Origin: an uncultured Lactobacillus sp.
GTDB lineage: Bacteria; Bacillota; Bacilli; Lactobacillales; Lactobacillaceae
Length of the DNA stretch: 64,000 bases
Assembly (NCBI GenBank): GCA_937916845.1
Contig: CALFSK010000022.1
Location: 23,001-87,000 of the forward strand
Reading direction: 5' to 3'
The translations under genes and the position numbers were made by a program. Under the pieces are notes generated by a model. It was not told the DNA's origin and made no database searches. It saw only the letters and a program-made list of their open reading frames with translations. This document shows, in pieces, positions 8,947 to 16,470 of this stretch (position 1 is the first letter of the stretch; each line of letters begins with the position of its first letter).

Positions 8947-9873
8947 CTATGCCACATTCAACATTGCGAGCATTTTAGTTGCGAAGTGTTGCATCCGTGC
9001 ACGTTCATCATCTGAAAGATCAGCTTCAATCACTTTTTGTAACCCGTTACGATTAATAATTGCAGGTGACCCTAAGTACAAATCATTAATTCCGTATTGC
9101 CCAGATAGCGCAGCGGAAACAATCAATTCAGCATTTTCATCATTTAAAATGGCGCGGCAAATCTGCATTAAGCTAACCGCAACCCCGTAGAACGTGGCGC
9201 CCTTTTGCTTAATAATCTGGCCACCCTTGCCACGAACTGCTTGCTCGATTTCCGCTTTGAACTGGTCATCGACCGGCGTGACTTCTGCAAGTGGTTGATC
9301 ATTGATCATAATTTCATCAAAGTTAACAATTGAACTATCACCATGTTCGCCAAGGACAGCGGCATCAACCGCAGTCGTTGGCACGTTCAATTTCTGAGCT
9401 AATGCGACCCGTAACCGTGCCGTATCTAGCGAAGTCCCAGTACCAATGACCCGATTACGAGGGAACCCAGATAACCGCTGTGTCATGGAAGTCAGGATAT
9501 CAACCGGATTGCTTGAAACAATGAAACAACCGTTGAAGCCACTGGCAACGACCGGTTTAACAATCGATTCCAGAATCTTTGTATTGCGGTTAATTAAATC
9601 CAGGCGACTCTCACCGGGTTTACGTGGCACGCCAGCCGTAATGATTACAATATCAGCATCGTGGGCGTCCGCGTACTCACCAGTGTGAATCTTCGTGGCA
9701 TTCGTGAAGGCAGCGACGTCTTCCAAATCCTTGACGTCCCCTTCCGCATGCTCTTTAACCAAATCGACAATGACGAGTTCGTCAAGCGCACAATTCTGAA
9801 TAAGGGAAAAGGCAAATGATGAGCCTACCGAACCATCACCAACAATAACGACCTTACGTTGTTTCTTATCCAT
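8947..9873 (-). CDS. ldhL2: L-lactate/malate dehydrogenase family protein with malate-type specificity residue
   Basis: A 308-residue NAD-dependent 2-hydroxyacid dehydrogenase. The NAD site is VVIVGDGSVGSS. Catalytic residues are Asp150 and Arg153 (GTSLDTARLR), His177 (GEHGDS) and Arg90. In the specificity loop it reads GVPRKPGESR, with Arg84 where lactate dehydrogenases have Gln (canonical position 102); Arg there is the malate dehydrogenase hallmark. Thr227 in KGATFYG remains LDH-like. It is first in a unit with the DASS transporter. Automatic annotation would say L-lactate dehydrogenase; I suspect oxaloacetate or a related acid is a better substrate. Confidence 0.85.
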   Translation of the reverse strand: MDKKQRKVVIVGDGSVGSSFAFSLIQNCALDELVIVDLVKEHAEGDVKDLEDVAAFTNATKIHTGEYADAHDADIVIITAGVPRKPGESRLDLINRNTKILESIVKPVVASGFNGCFIVSSNPVDILTSMTQRLSGFPRNRVIGTGTSLDTARLRVALAQKLNVPTTAVDAAVLGEHGDSSIVNFDEIMINDQPLAEVTPVDDQFKAEIEQAVRGKGGQIIKQKGATFYGVAVSLMQICRAILNDENAELIVSAALSGQYGINDLYLGSPAIINRNGLQKVIEADLSDDERARMQHFATKMLAMLNVA

Positions 9874-9946
9874 TTTAATATCCTTCTTTCATCAAAAATG
9901 TCTATTTAATTAGGAGGTTTGTAACTTAGTTACCTAACTCACAAGT

Positions 9947-9952
9947 ATTATA
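9947..9952 (-). promoter_or_regulatory. -10 element of the LDH-family gene promoter
   Basis: TATAAT on the minus strand about 75 bp before the start codon; no good -35 hexamer is present 17 bp upstream, which suits an activator-dependent promoter. A 13-bp dyad GTAACTTAGTTAC (9921-9933) lies in the leader. Confidence 0.5.
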
Positions 9953-9993
9953 ACGCAAATGCTTTCATTTTTTCTATTTTTTTAAAAATAAAT

Positions 9994-10005
9994 TATTTTT
10001 TGAAA
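9994..10005. promoter_or_regulatory. Second copy of the candidate citrate-regulator half operator
   Basis: TATTTTTTGAAA here is identical to 6381-6392 in the mae-citR control region, about 45 bp upstream of the -10 of the LDH-family gene. The 375-bp gap 9874-10248 otherwise holds AT-rich sequence and the cre-like site. Confidence 0.35.
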
Positions 10006-10105
10006 AAATTAAACATAATTATGGCCATAAAGCTTGTTTTAACAGTATTTTTAAATAATTTCGCTTGTGAACAATTTAAAAAGCGGTGTTTTGTGAAGGC
10101 TTTTT

Positions 10106-10119
10106 CGTAACCGGTTACA
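10106..10119. promoter_or_regulatory. Probable cre (CcpA) site
   Basis: CGTAACCGGTTACA matches the cre consensus TGWAANCGNTNWCA at 13 of 14 positions and contains the perfect palindrome GTAACCGGTTAC. It lies between the divergent LDH-family gene and the small gene at 10249. Confidence 0.6.
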
Positions 10120-10248
10120 TTTCAACCTTATTTAACCCACTTTTTCCTTTCCAGACGACCTAAAACCAAACGTCGTATCTTCATCCAGTTAAAATAAGCT
10201 AGCCGTGGTATATTAGACATACACTCAACATAAGAAAGGATTACTAAC

Positions 10249-10560
10249 TTGGATAACGAAACTTTAAAAAACTATTTGGCTGATAACTCCCAAGTCATTA
10301 CGATTTTTATGGATAAAGCAACTGATTTTCTGAATCGTCAAAATGCCGACCGCGCACCCGCCCGTCGCTATAACGATGCAGAAATCACCCGTCAAGCTGA
10401 AAAAATGCTGGACAGCGTAATTGACAATATCCATGGCAAAATTGCGCCCCACACACGCGAACAGACCCCCGCTGCTTGGGCACGATTCCTAAGTGAAAAT
10501 GACGTGCTTGATGATCTCGAACTTTCTATGACGGAATTATCATTTGAATCCGAAGACTGA
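10249..10560 (+). CDS. Small acidic protein of unknown function
   Basis: A 103-residue protein, probably cytoplasmic, with no signal or membrane segment. I do not recognise a family. It starts at TTG, 8 nt after AGAAAGGATT. An extended -10 (TGGTATATT, 10206-10214) would drive it. The C terminus is acidic (ELSMTELSFESED) and the middle is rich in Arg/Ala and amphipathic (TRQAEKMLDSVIDNIHGKI). It stands alone between divergent ldhL2 and a structured repeat. The good ribosome site and promoter argue for a real gene. Confidence 0.65.
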   Translation: MDNETLKNYLADNSQVITIFMDKATDFLNRQNADRAPARRYNDAEITRQAEKMLDSVIDNIHGKIAPHTREQTPAAWARFLSENDVLDDLELSMTELSFESED

Positions 10561-10569
10561 GAACCCAGC

Positions 10570-10759
10570 GTGGGACAAGGGGCGGTTAGTTTGCGAGCAT
10601 TAACGTGAAATCAGCGATTATTCCGGAGTTTGGAATGGTCGCTGATTTCGGGTTAAGCGGAAAAAACTGCCTTTTGGTCCACGTTTCGACCGTAATAATA
10701 AGAAAAACCATTCAGAAATTTGATACTTCTGAATGGTTTTTGAGTTTAGTTCCGGACTC
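10570..10759 (+). repeat. Structured repeat family F, copy 1
   Basis: About 190 nt, present again inverted at 13003-13196. It folds as an outer stem (GTGGGAC..GTCCAC type), an inner hairpin AAATCAGCGATTATTCC with its complement, and a distal hairpin AACCATTCAGAA/TTCTGAATGGTT with A and T tracts that would serve as terminator for citG. Stem differences between the two copies are paired: GGAC/GTCC here versus TGAC/GTCA there, and AACC/GGTT versus AGCC/GGCT. Confidence 0.8.
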
Positions 10760-10790
10760 ATTTTTAATTTTATTATTCATTAACGCCAAC

Positions 10791-11633
10791 TTAGGCTAAC
10801 AGTTGCATTTCTAATCCTAGAAAAATGGTCAAAATCAATAAATCGGCTGAACCGCCCAGGCTGTAGTTCCGGGTCACAAAGATTTGATTCAGCTCCCGTA
10901 AGAACGCCATCCCCGCTTCCGTACGACTTCCCCCCAGCTCAAAGTAGCGTTGTGCCTGTTCGTGGACCCAATCAACCACGTGCGGATCACGGGCCCGCTT
11001 AACTAAATTCGTGTCAACGGTTGCTTGAACGATTGCCATCAAAGTATCCAGCAAGCGTTGATTAATCGTCCCATGACTCCGCTGCAACGCTGGTAACGCC
11101 ACCGTCATCACGGTCGGATAGCCCGCCTCGGCTTCTCCGCGAATCCCTTTAATACCATACGTCAGGTATTCACGTTCGCCGGCCGTTAACGTCGCCGGGT
11201 CCTTAGTATCCAAGCCATTAAAATCATTGGCAGTCAGTCCTTTAAGCATTGCTTGCACAATGGTCATTAGCGTTTGCGTCGGTTGCTGGGCATGATAGGC
11301 CGCAGCCGTTACCAAAATTCCCAGTGAAAATACGGCGCCCTTATGCGTGTTAACGCCGTTGGTCGCCGCAAACATGGTCCGCTCCGCCTCAACGCCGATT
11401 GACCGGATTTTTTGAAACAATCCCGTTAAATCGTCAGCCGTATACGTCGCGCCCGCCGATGCACAGGCTTTAAAATAAGGTTCCAAACTTAGCGCGCTAT
11501 CAATAAACATGAAGGCGTTCATATCCGGATGTGGGCCGGCTGATAAGGGGTCCACTAGCCCCGGCTTCGGATTAACCGTCACCTCGTATAGTAGCGCTCG
11601 TAGCGCGTGATTGACAATAACCGTAGTTTCCAA
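10791..11633 (-). CDS. citG: Triphosphoribosyl-dephospho-CoA synthase
   Basis: Makes the precursor of the citrate lyase prosthetic group from ATP and dephospho-CoA. Family motifs are VNPKPGLVDPLSAGPHPDM near residue 20 and TNGVNTHKGAVFSLG near 95. I choose TTG 11633 (280 residues), 7 nt after GGAGG; an ATG at 11663 in the same frame has a much weaker site. It is a stand-alone CitG without the CitX domain that some relatives carry fused. It is separated from citCDEF by about 5.7 kb and ends against repeat F copy 1, which can terminate it. Confidence 0.9.
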   Translation of the reverse strand: METTVIVNHALRALLYEVTVNPKPGLVDPLSAGPHPDMNAFMFIDSALSLEPYFKACASAGATYTADDLTGLFQKIRSIGVEAERTMFAATNGVNTHKGAVFSLGILVTAAAYHAQQPTQTLMTIVQAMLKGLTANDFNGLDTKDPATLTAGEREYLTYGIKGIRGEAEAGYPTVMTVALPALQRSHGTINQRLLDTLMAIVQATVDTNLVKRARDPHVVDWVHEQAQRYFELGGSRTEAGMAFLRELNQIFVTRNYSLGGSADLLILTIFLGLEMQLLA

Positions 11634-11926
11634 CACATTTCCTCCATCTGACTCATTACTCATCGATATTCCCGCTGTGACCCAACGTCAAAACCAGTAA
11701 CCGTCTCTTTATCATACTAACGATTTTATAACGAAATTGACAGTTGCACCATACCTTGAAGGCTATCCTTATAAAATACCGGTTGCTTACTCAGCTTCTT
11801 AGTTTTACTTTTGATAGCTTACACCACTGAGACTAAGTGCCGCCACACGCTAAAATTAATTGAATCGCCCACGCGCACCCAAATAAGCGTAGAATGTAGT
11901 CATAAGTACAACTAAGGGAGAATATT

Positions 11927-12796
11927 ATGTATCAGCTATTAACAGACTCAACCGTGGATTTGCCTTATCAACTGCTCAAAGACAATAACGTTAACTTCGT
12001 TTCTATGAACGTCACCATTGATAACCAGGAATCTTCCGACGATTTAGGCCACCATTTTGATTTGGCTAATTTTTATCACCAAATCGGCAAGGGTGTGATG
12101 CCGACGACCGCGCAAATCAACATTGGTCAATTTATTGAATTCTTCAAGCCATACGTGCAAGCCCACACGCCGATTTTATACCTCGGCTTTTCATCCGGGT
12201 TAAGTGGCACCTTTAACAATGCTCGGCAAGCCAAAGAAATGCTCATGCAGGACTTTCCCGAAGCCGAAATTTACCTTGTGGATTCGTTAGCCGCTTGCTG
12301 TGGAGAAGGCTTAATGCTACTGGACGCGGTCGACAAACGTGATGCGGGGATGCCAATTGGCCAACTGGCTAATTGGTTGACTGAAAACCGGTTGTATTAT
12401 CAGCAATGGTTCACCGTCGATGATTTGAAATATCTTTACCATGGTGGACGCGTCTCGCGTACATCCGCTACGGTTGGATCGCTCTTGCAGATTAAACCCG
12501 TGATGGACGTTGACCCACTTGGGCATTTACGCCCCGTCCAAAAAGTTCGTTCACGGCGGCGATCACTCACCACGCTGGTAACTAACACCATCACGAATCT
12601 CCGTAATCAGGACAATCCGCGGATCATTATTGCAACTAGTGATGCGGACGACGCGGCCCAGGCCATCCGTGAAAAGATTCTGGCAAAGTTACCGCACGCC
12701 GAAATCTTATTGTCTAATATTGGCCCCACCATTTCTAGCCACACCGGCTTAGGGTGCGTTGCCGTCTTTTCATTTGGCAAGACCAAACGCGAATAA
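11927..12796 (+). CDS. DegV family fatty-acid-binding protein
   Basis: A 289-residue DegV-fold protein. It begins MYQLLTDSTVDLPYQL, has PTTAQINIGQF near residue 64, LGFSSGLSGTFNNAR near 92, and DDLKYLYHGGRVSRTSATVGSLLQIKPV near 165, all typical of the family. Characterised members bind fatty acids for the FakA kinase. The GGGAG site and ATG are well placed. It stands between citG (divergent) and a probable small RNA; nothing ties it to citrate. Confidence 0.9.
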   Translation: MYQLLTDSTVDLPYQLLKDNNVNFVSMNVTIDNQESSDDLGHHFDLANFYHQIGKGVMPTTAQINIGQFIEFFKPYVQAHTPILYLGFSSGLSGTFNNARQAKEMLMQDFPEAEIYLVDSLAACCGEGLMLLDAVDKRDAGMPIGQLANWLTENRLYYQQWFTVDDLKYLYHGGRVSRTSATVGSLLQIKPVMDVDPLGHLRPVQKVRSRRRSLTTLVTNTITNLRNQDNPRIIIATSDADDAAQAIREKILAKLPHAEILLSNIGPTISSHTGLGCVAVFSFGKTKRE

Positions 12797-12836
12797 CATC
12801 ATCCGAATGCAAACAACCACTAAAAAAAGATTAGGG

Positions 12837-12866
12837 TTGACGCCAACTAGTCATTCGTGTGATAAT
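12837..12866 (+). promoter_or_regulatory. Promoter of the small RNA
   Basis: TTGACG (12837-12842), an 18-bp spacer, then GATAAT (12861-12866) preceded by TGT, an extended -10. It is one of the strongest promoter matches in the window and no reading frame follows. Confidence 0.65.
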
Positions 12867-12872
12867 GTTTGA

Positions 12873-12974
12873 CGGTGCCAAACCACGGTCGACAGCTCCG
12901 GATCGGCGCGCAAGCGTTCAGAAGGTCTGTGAAGTCGACCACGCGATCATCCTCTTGAGGATGGTCGTTTTTTT
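12873..12974 (+). ncRNA. Probable small RNA of about 100 nt, identity unknown
   Basis: It lies between the promoter above and a strong intrinsic terminator (GATCATCCTC-TT-GAGGATGGTC followed by eight T). A long stem GGTCGAC..GTCGACC closes a 40-nt internal region containing CCGGATCGGCGCGCAAGCG. There is no ribosome site or reading frame. I compared it with the SRP RNA core and the conserved GGAAG loop is absent, so it is not ffs. It starts about 75 bp after degV. Confidence 0.6.
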
Positions 12975-13002
12975 TATTTAATGACTGATTTTAAAACGAC
13001 TA

Positions 13003-13196
13003 GAGTCTGAGACAAAACTCAAAAAGCCATCCAGAAATATCAACTATTTCTGAATGGCTCTCCTTACTACTATGGTCGAAACGTGTGACAAAAGGCAATT
13101 TGTTCCGCTTAACCCAAAATCAGCGACCATTCCAAACCCAGGAATAATCGCTGATTTTACGTTAATGCTCACAAACTGACCGCCTTTTGTCACACT
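13003..13196 (-). repeat. Structured repeat family F, copy 2
   Basis: Inverted copy of 10570-10759, read on the minus strand, with a perfect outer stem GTGTGACAAAAGGC/GCCTTTTGTCACAC. It separates the small RNA from the mtsA end. Read on the minus strand, its AGCCATTCAGAAA/TTTCTGGATGGCT hairpin with T tract can terminate the manganese operon. Confidence 0.8.
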
Positions 13197-13212
13197 CTAT
13201 AGTCATTTATAT

Positions 13213-14148
13213 TTATTTCAAGCCATCATAAATTTTATCAAGGTTCCATTTCATCATGGTGTAGTAAGTGTCACCGGGTTTACCCTCATTCGCTAACGAA
13301 TCGGTAAAAATCGTGCTGGCAACCGGTAAGCCCGTCTCCTGAGCCACCTTATTCATCGACTTTGGTGAAACCGAGGATTCAACGAACAAACTTTTAACCT
13401 TTGACTGGTTGACCTTCTTCAAAACTGCCCGCATCTGTGCTGGCGTCCCCTGTGCCTCCGTGTTCAATTCCCAGATATAAGCTGCGGGAATATCATAGGC
13501 TGAAGAGAAGTACTTGAAGGCCCCTTCAGAAGTCACTAGCAGGCGCTGTTCAGCTGGAATCTGCCTAAACTTAGTCTGAGCCTGCGTATGCAATTTCGTT
13601 AACTGCGCCACGTAACGGTCCGTATTCTTTTGGTACGCCGCCGCGTGTTGCGGGTCCTTCGCCTGCAAAGTCTGGTTGATGTTTTCCACGTATTTGATCC
13701 CGTTAGCTAAGTCCAACCACGCGTGCGGGTCGGGTTCATTGACATTGGTCGTTAAATATTTGACCTTAACGCCCTTGCTGACGGCAAAGACATCCCGATT
13801 AAATTCTTTTTTTGAGGACTGAACTAGCTTTTTAAACCAGCCGTTGCCCCCCGTTTCTAAGTTGAGCCCGTTATAGAAGACCACGTCGGCTTCAGCGGTC
13901 GCCGCAATGTCTGTCGGTCGGGGTTCGTATTCATGCGGATCAGTTCCCCGCTGAACAATACTGTAATTTGCGACGTATTTGCCACCGACGTTTTGGACCA
14001 TGTCATCAATAATGGAATTGGTACTGACGACCCGGAGCTTTTCGCTGGTCGTCGTCTCCGCTTCAACGTTTTGACGCTGGTCCAAGAAAACGGCCATCCC
14101 GGTAATCATTGCGACCACGCTCACGAGTGCGATTAAATTCTTTTTCAT
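13213..14148 (-). CDS. mtsA: Manganese ABC transporter, substrate-binding protein
   Basis: A 311-residue cluster A-I metal-binding protein. The predicted ligands are His72 (GTDPHEYEPRP), His142 (DPHAWLD), Glu208 (SEGAFKYF) and Asp283 (FTDSLA), the set found in Mn-binding PsaA/MntC rather than the His-rich loop of zinc proteins. The N terminus is a hydrophobic export segment (residues 5-22), but there is no lipobox cysteine, which is unusual for a Gram-positive binding protein; it may stay anchored by this segment. It overlaps the permease gene by 4 nt and is last of three genes. Confidence 0.9.
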   Translation of the reverse strand: MKKNLIALVSVVAMITGMAVFLDQRQNVEAETTTSEKLRVVSTNSIIDDMVQNVGGKYVANYSIVQRGTDPHEYEPRPTDIAATAEADVVFYNGLNLETGGNGWFKKLVQSSKKEFNRDVFAVSKGVKVKYLTTNVNEPDPHAWLDLANGIKYVENINQTLQAKDPQHAAAYQKNTDRYVAQLTKLHTQAQTKFRQIPAEQRLLVTSEGAFKYFSSAYDIPAAYIWELNTEAQGTPAQMRAVLKKVNQSKVKSLFVESSVSPKSMNKVAQETGLPVASTIFTDSLANEGKPGDTYYTMMKWNLDKIYDGLK

Positions 14149-15020
14149 GCGGTGACCCGGCGTCGTAACTGCGCCTTCCCCTTAAATAATGTTGGTAACA
14201 AGGCCTGTTTTGGTGAAATCACGAAGGAAATCCCAAATAGTACGGCGGCCACTAACACGATTGCCGGACCCGACGCCCAGTTAAAGGTATAACTGAAGTA
14301 TAACCCAACAATTGACGCCACCGCCCCGATTGTCGCGGCTAACCCTAACATGACGCCCAAGCGGTCCGTCCAAAGAAAGGCGGTCGCGGCTGGCGTAATT
14401 AGCATTGCCACCACGAGAATAATCCCAACCGTTTGTAAGGCTGAAACGGTAACTAGCGTTAGCACTAACATTAACGCGTAGTGCAGAATTTGAACCCGAA
14501 AGCCGTACGTCTGAGCGAAGGTCGGGTCAAACGACGTAATCAATAATTCTTTATAAAAGAAAACAACGAACAAAATGACTAATCCTAACACGACCGTTGT
14601 CGTCATCATATCGGTATCGCTGACGGCTAAAATATTCCCAAACAAGATATGGTGCAGGTTAGTCGAGCTTTCCGCCAGTGAAATCAGGATAAAGCCTAAC
14701 GCGTAAAAGGCACTAAACACGATCCCAATCGACGTATCGGTCTTGATTTTACTTTTGCTAGCTACTAATCCAATCAGCCCCGCGGCTAAGATGCCGAAGA
14801 CTGACGCCCCAATCATCACGTTGATGCCTAACATGTAGGCGACGGCGACACCCGGTAAGACGGCGTGTGAGATGGCATCCCCCATCATCGACATCCCGCG
14901 TAAGATAATAAAGCTTCCAATCATACCGGACATCACGCCAACCATGATGGCGGTAATGAGGGCACTCTGCAAGAAATCGTACTTCCCTAAAGCACTAATA
15001 AAAGTCATTACTGATTGCAT
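14145..15020 (-). CDS. mtsB: Manganese ABC transporter, permease
   Basis: A 291-residue ABC-3 family membrane protein with about eight to nine hydrophobic segments (IGSFIILRGMSMMGDAISHAVLPGVA near residue 35 is the family signature). It forms the channel for the ATPase encoded just upstream. Start ATG 15020 overlaps the ATPase stop, and its end overlaps mtsA. Naming of the second and third genes differs between species, so the symbol is tentative. Confidence 0.9.
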   Translation of the reverse strand: MQSVMTFISALGKYDFLQSALITAIMVGVMSGMIGSFIILRGMSMMGDAISHAVLPGVAVAYMLGINVMIGASVFGILAAGLIGLVASKSKIKTDTSIGIVFSAFYALGFILISLAESSTNLHHILFGNILAVSDTDMMTTTVVLGLVILFVVFFYKELLITSFDPTFAQTYGFRVQILHYALMLVLTLVTVSALQTVGIILVVAMLITPAATAFLWTDRLGVMLGLAATIGAVASIVGLYFSYTFNWASGPAIVLVAAVLFGISFVISPKQALLPTLFKGKAQLRRRVTA

Positions 15021-15757
15021 TATTGCACACCTCCCTTAGCAAATAACACTGCCGAGAGATCGGCACTAAACGTTCGTTCAATATTGGCGGGCGTATAGAC
15101 GTCGTCCACCGGCCCGTAATCAACGATCCCGTGATTTAAAATCACTAAGTCGTCAAAGTAGTGTGAGACTTTATTTAAATCGTGATGGACCACGATAATC
15201 GTTTTGCCTTCATCACGCCACTGGTGCAAGATCGCCATGATAGCCGTCTCACTTTGTAGGTCAATCCCAACAAAGGGTTCATCCAAAATAATGAGTTGTG
15301 CATCTTGTAAAATAGCCCGGGCCACGAAGACCCGTTGCAACTGGCCGCCCGAAAGCTGGCCAATTTGACGGCTAGCAAATTCTACTAAGTCAACTTGTTC
15401 CAGTGCTTCCAAGCACCGCTGGCAGTCAGCTTTGCTCGGTTGGCGAAACAGGCCGAGCTTGCCGTAGGTCCCAGTCAAAACGACGTCAAAAACACTAATT
15501 GGAAAGGTCAAATCTAAATCTTTTCGCTGCTCCACGTAAGCAATTTGTTTTTGAAATTGTTTCAACGCATGACCATTAAAGCTGACCGTTCCAGTTTGTG
15601 ACTTGATCAAGCCAAGCATGGCTTTGATAAGTGTTGATTTTCCCGCACCGTTGGGGCCAATGATTCCAGTAATCTTGCCGGCGTTAAAGTTAACGGCTAC
15701 ATCAGCAAAGACTGGTGTGTCACTGTATGCCACGGTGAGGTTTTGTACTTTTAGCAT
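15020..15757 (-). CDS. mtsC: Manganese ABC transporter, ATP-binding protein
   Basis: A 245-residue ABC ATPase. The Walker A is GPNGAGKSTLIK (residue 35), the signature LSGGQLQRVFVARA (135), Walker B LIILDEPFVGID (157) and the switch His in VVHHDLNK. It is first in an operon ATPase-permease-binding protein, the order given for mtsCBA of L. plantarum, and starts after GGAGG. Symbol tentative, as for the permease. Confidence 0.9.
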   Translation of the reverse strand: MLKVQNLTVAYSDTPVFADVAVNFNAGKITGIIGPNGAGKSTLIKAMLGLIKSQTGTVSFNGHALKQFQKQIAYVEQRKDLDLTFPISVFDVVLTGTYGKLGLFRQPSKADCQRCLEALEQVDLVEFASRQIGQLSGGQLQRVFVARAILQDAQLIILDEPFVGIDLQSETAIMAILHQWRDEGKTIIVVHHDLNKVSHYFDDLVILNHGIVDYGPVDDVYTPANIERTFSADLSAVLFAKGGVQ

Positions 15758-15807
15758 AAAAGTTTCCTCCGTTCATCGCGGTTGTCGGTAATCTTGTATC
15801 TTGACCC

Positions 15808-15836
15808 ATCATAACGGATTATTATCTTTTATGCAA
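15808..15836 (-). promoter_or_regulatory. Promoter of the manganese transporter operon
   Basis: Minus-strand TTGCAT (15831-15836), 17-bp spacer, TATGAT (15808-15813), about 50 bp before the ATPase start. I could not identify a convincing MntR operator. Confidence 0.6.
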
Positions 15837-15892
15837 ATAATTGTTAGGTGACGTTAACTTTATAATACTTTTATATGAATTTTTTACTGATC

Positions 15893-15923
15893 AAAAAAGA
15901 CCGTACCCAGCCGGCACGATCTT
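15893..15923 (-). terminator. Terminator of the small membrane protein gene
   Basis: AGATCGTGCC/GGTACGGTCT stem with wobble pairs, followed on the minus strand by six T, just beyond the stop at 15935. Confidence 0.7.
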
Positions 15924-15934
15924 ACTTAATCCAA

Positions 15935-16327
15935 TCACTTTTTAGCGCGCATCAAAGCTAGCACGCCAATCCATGGTAACGCTAAGATTGATAGTCCCCA
16001 CCGCTTTAACCCCACGGAGAGCCAACCAAAACCATCGACCTCATGGGAAACTTCGCCTAAGGAACTCGGCGCCGTGACCGGTTCACGGGGCGCGCGTTTA
16101 TCTGGGTCCGTCAACTGTTTGACGTACGGCGGCTCATAAGTACTCATACTCCGAACCAGACCTAACGTGGGTTGCATCCGTAGTAAAACCGGGTACGCTA
16201 CCCAGTAACTCGCTGATAGGTACAAGATTAGCACCCACCAAGTAGTCGCGTGTAGCGGGCTCACTAAGTACAAACTGAGTATGTATCCCGGCAACCCTAA
16301 TAAGTAATCCGTTAACCATCTTTTCAC
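15935..16327 (-). CDS. Small membrane protein of unknown function
   Basis: A 130-residue protein with hydrophobic segments near residues 8-25, 30-50 and 108-125, and a hydrophilic middle rich in Pro and charge (TDPDKRAPREPVTAPSS). I place the start at GTG 16327, 7 nt after GGAGG; the upstream ATG at 16354 has no site. I do not recognise a family. It lies alone between the manganese operon and the CAP-domain gene, with its own terminator. Confidence 0.7.
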   Translation of the reverse strand: MKRWLTDYLLGLPGYILSLYLVSPLHATTWWVLILYLSASYWVAYPVLLRMQPTLGLVRSMSTYEPPYVKQLTDPDKRAPREPVTAPSSLGEVSHEVDGFGWLSVGLKRWGLSILALPWIGVLALMRAKK

Positions 16328-16402
16328 ATTGATTCCTCCACTCACTGATAACATCAGTATCCTTCCTTATTCTACACCAGTCACCGTTAACCCGGCTGGA
16401 CT

Positions 16403-16443
16403 AAAAAACGCCCCGCAGAAATTTGACCATTCTGGGGGACGTT
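16403..16443 (-). terminator. Terminator of the CAP-domain gene
   Basis: Stem AACGTCCCC..CAGAA paired with TTCTGCGGGGCGTT, followed by six T on the minus strand. Confidence 0.8.
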
Positions 16444-16470
16444 ATCCGTTATTAACGAAACTTTATTTAA

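Noticed and set aside
8947..9873. LDH-family gene as an L-2-hydroxyisocaproate dehydrogenase
   Set aside because: That subgroup has a different, longer specificity loop; here the RKPGESR loop is of the LDH/MDH type.
12873..12974. Small RNA considered as the signal recognition particle RNA
   Set aside because: The conserved SRP helix 8 loop (GGAAG and AGCAG) is absent.
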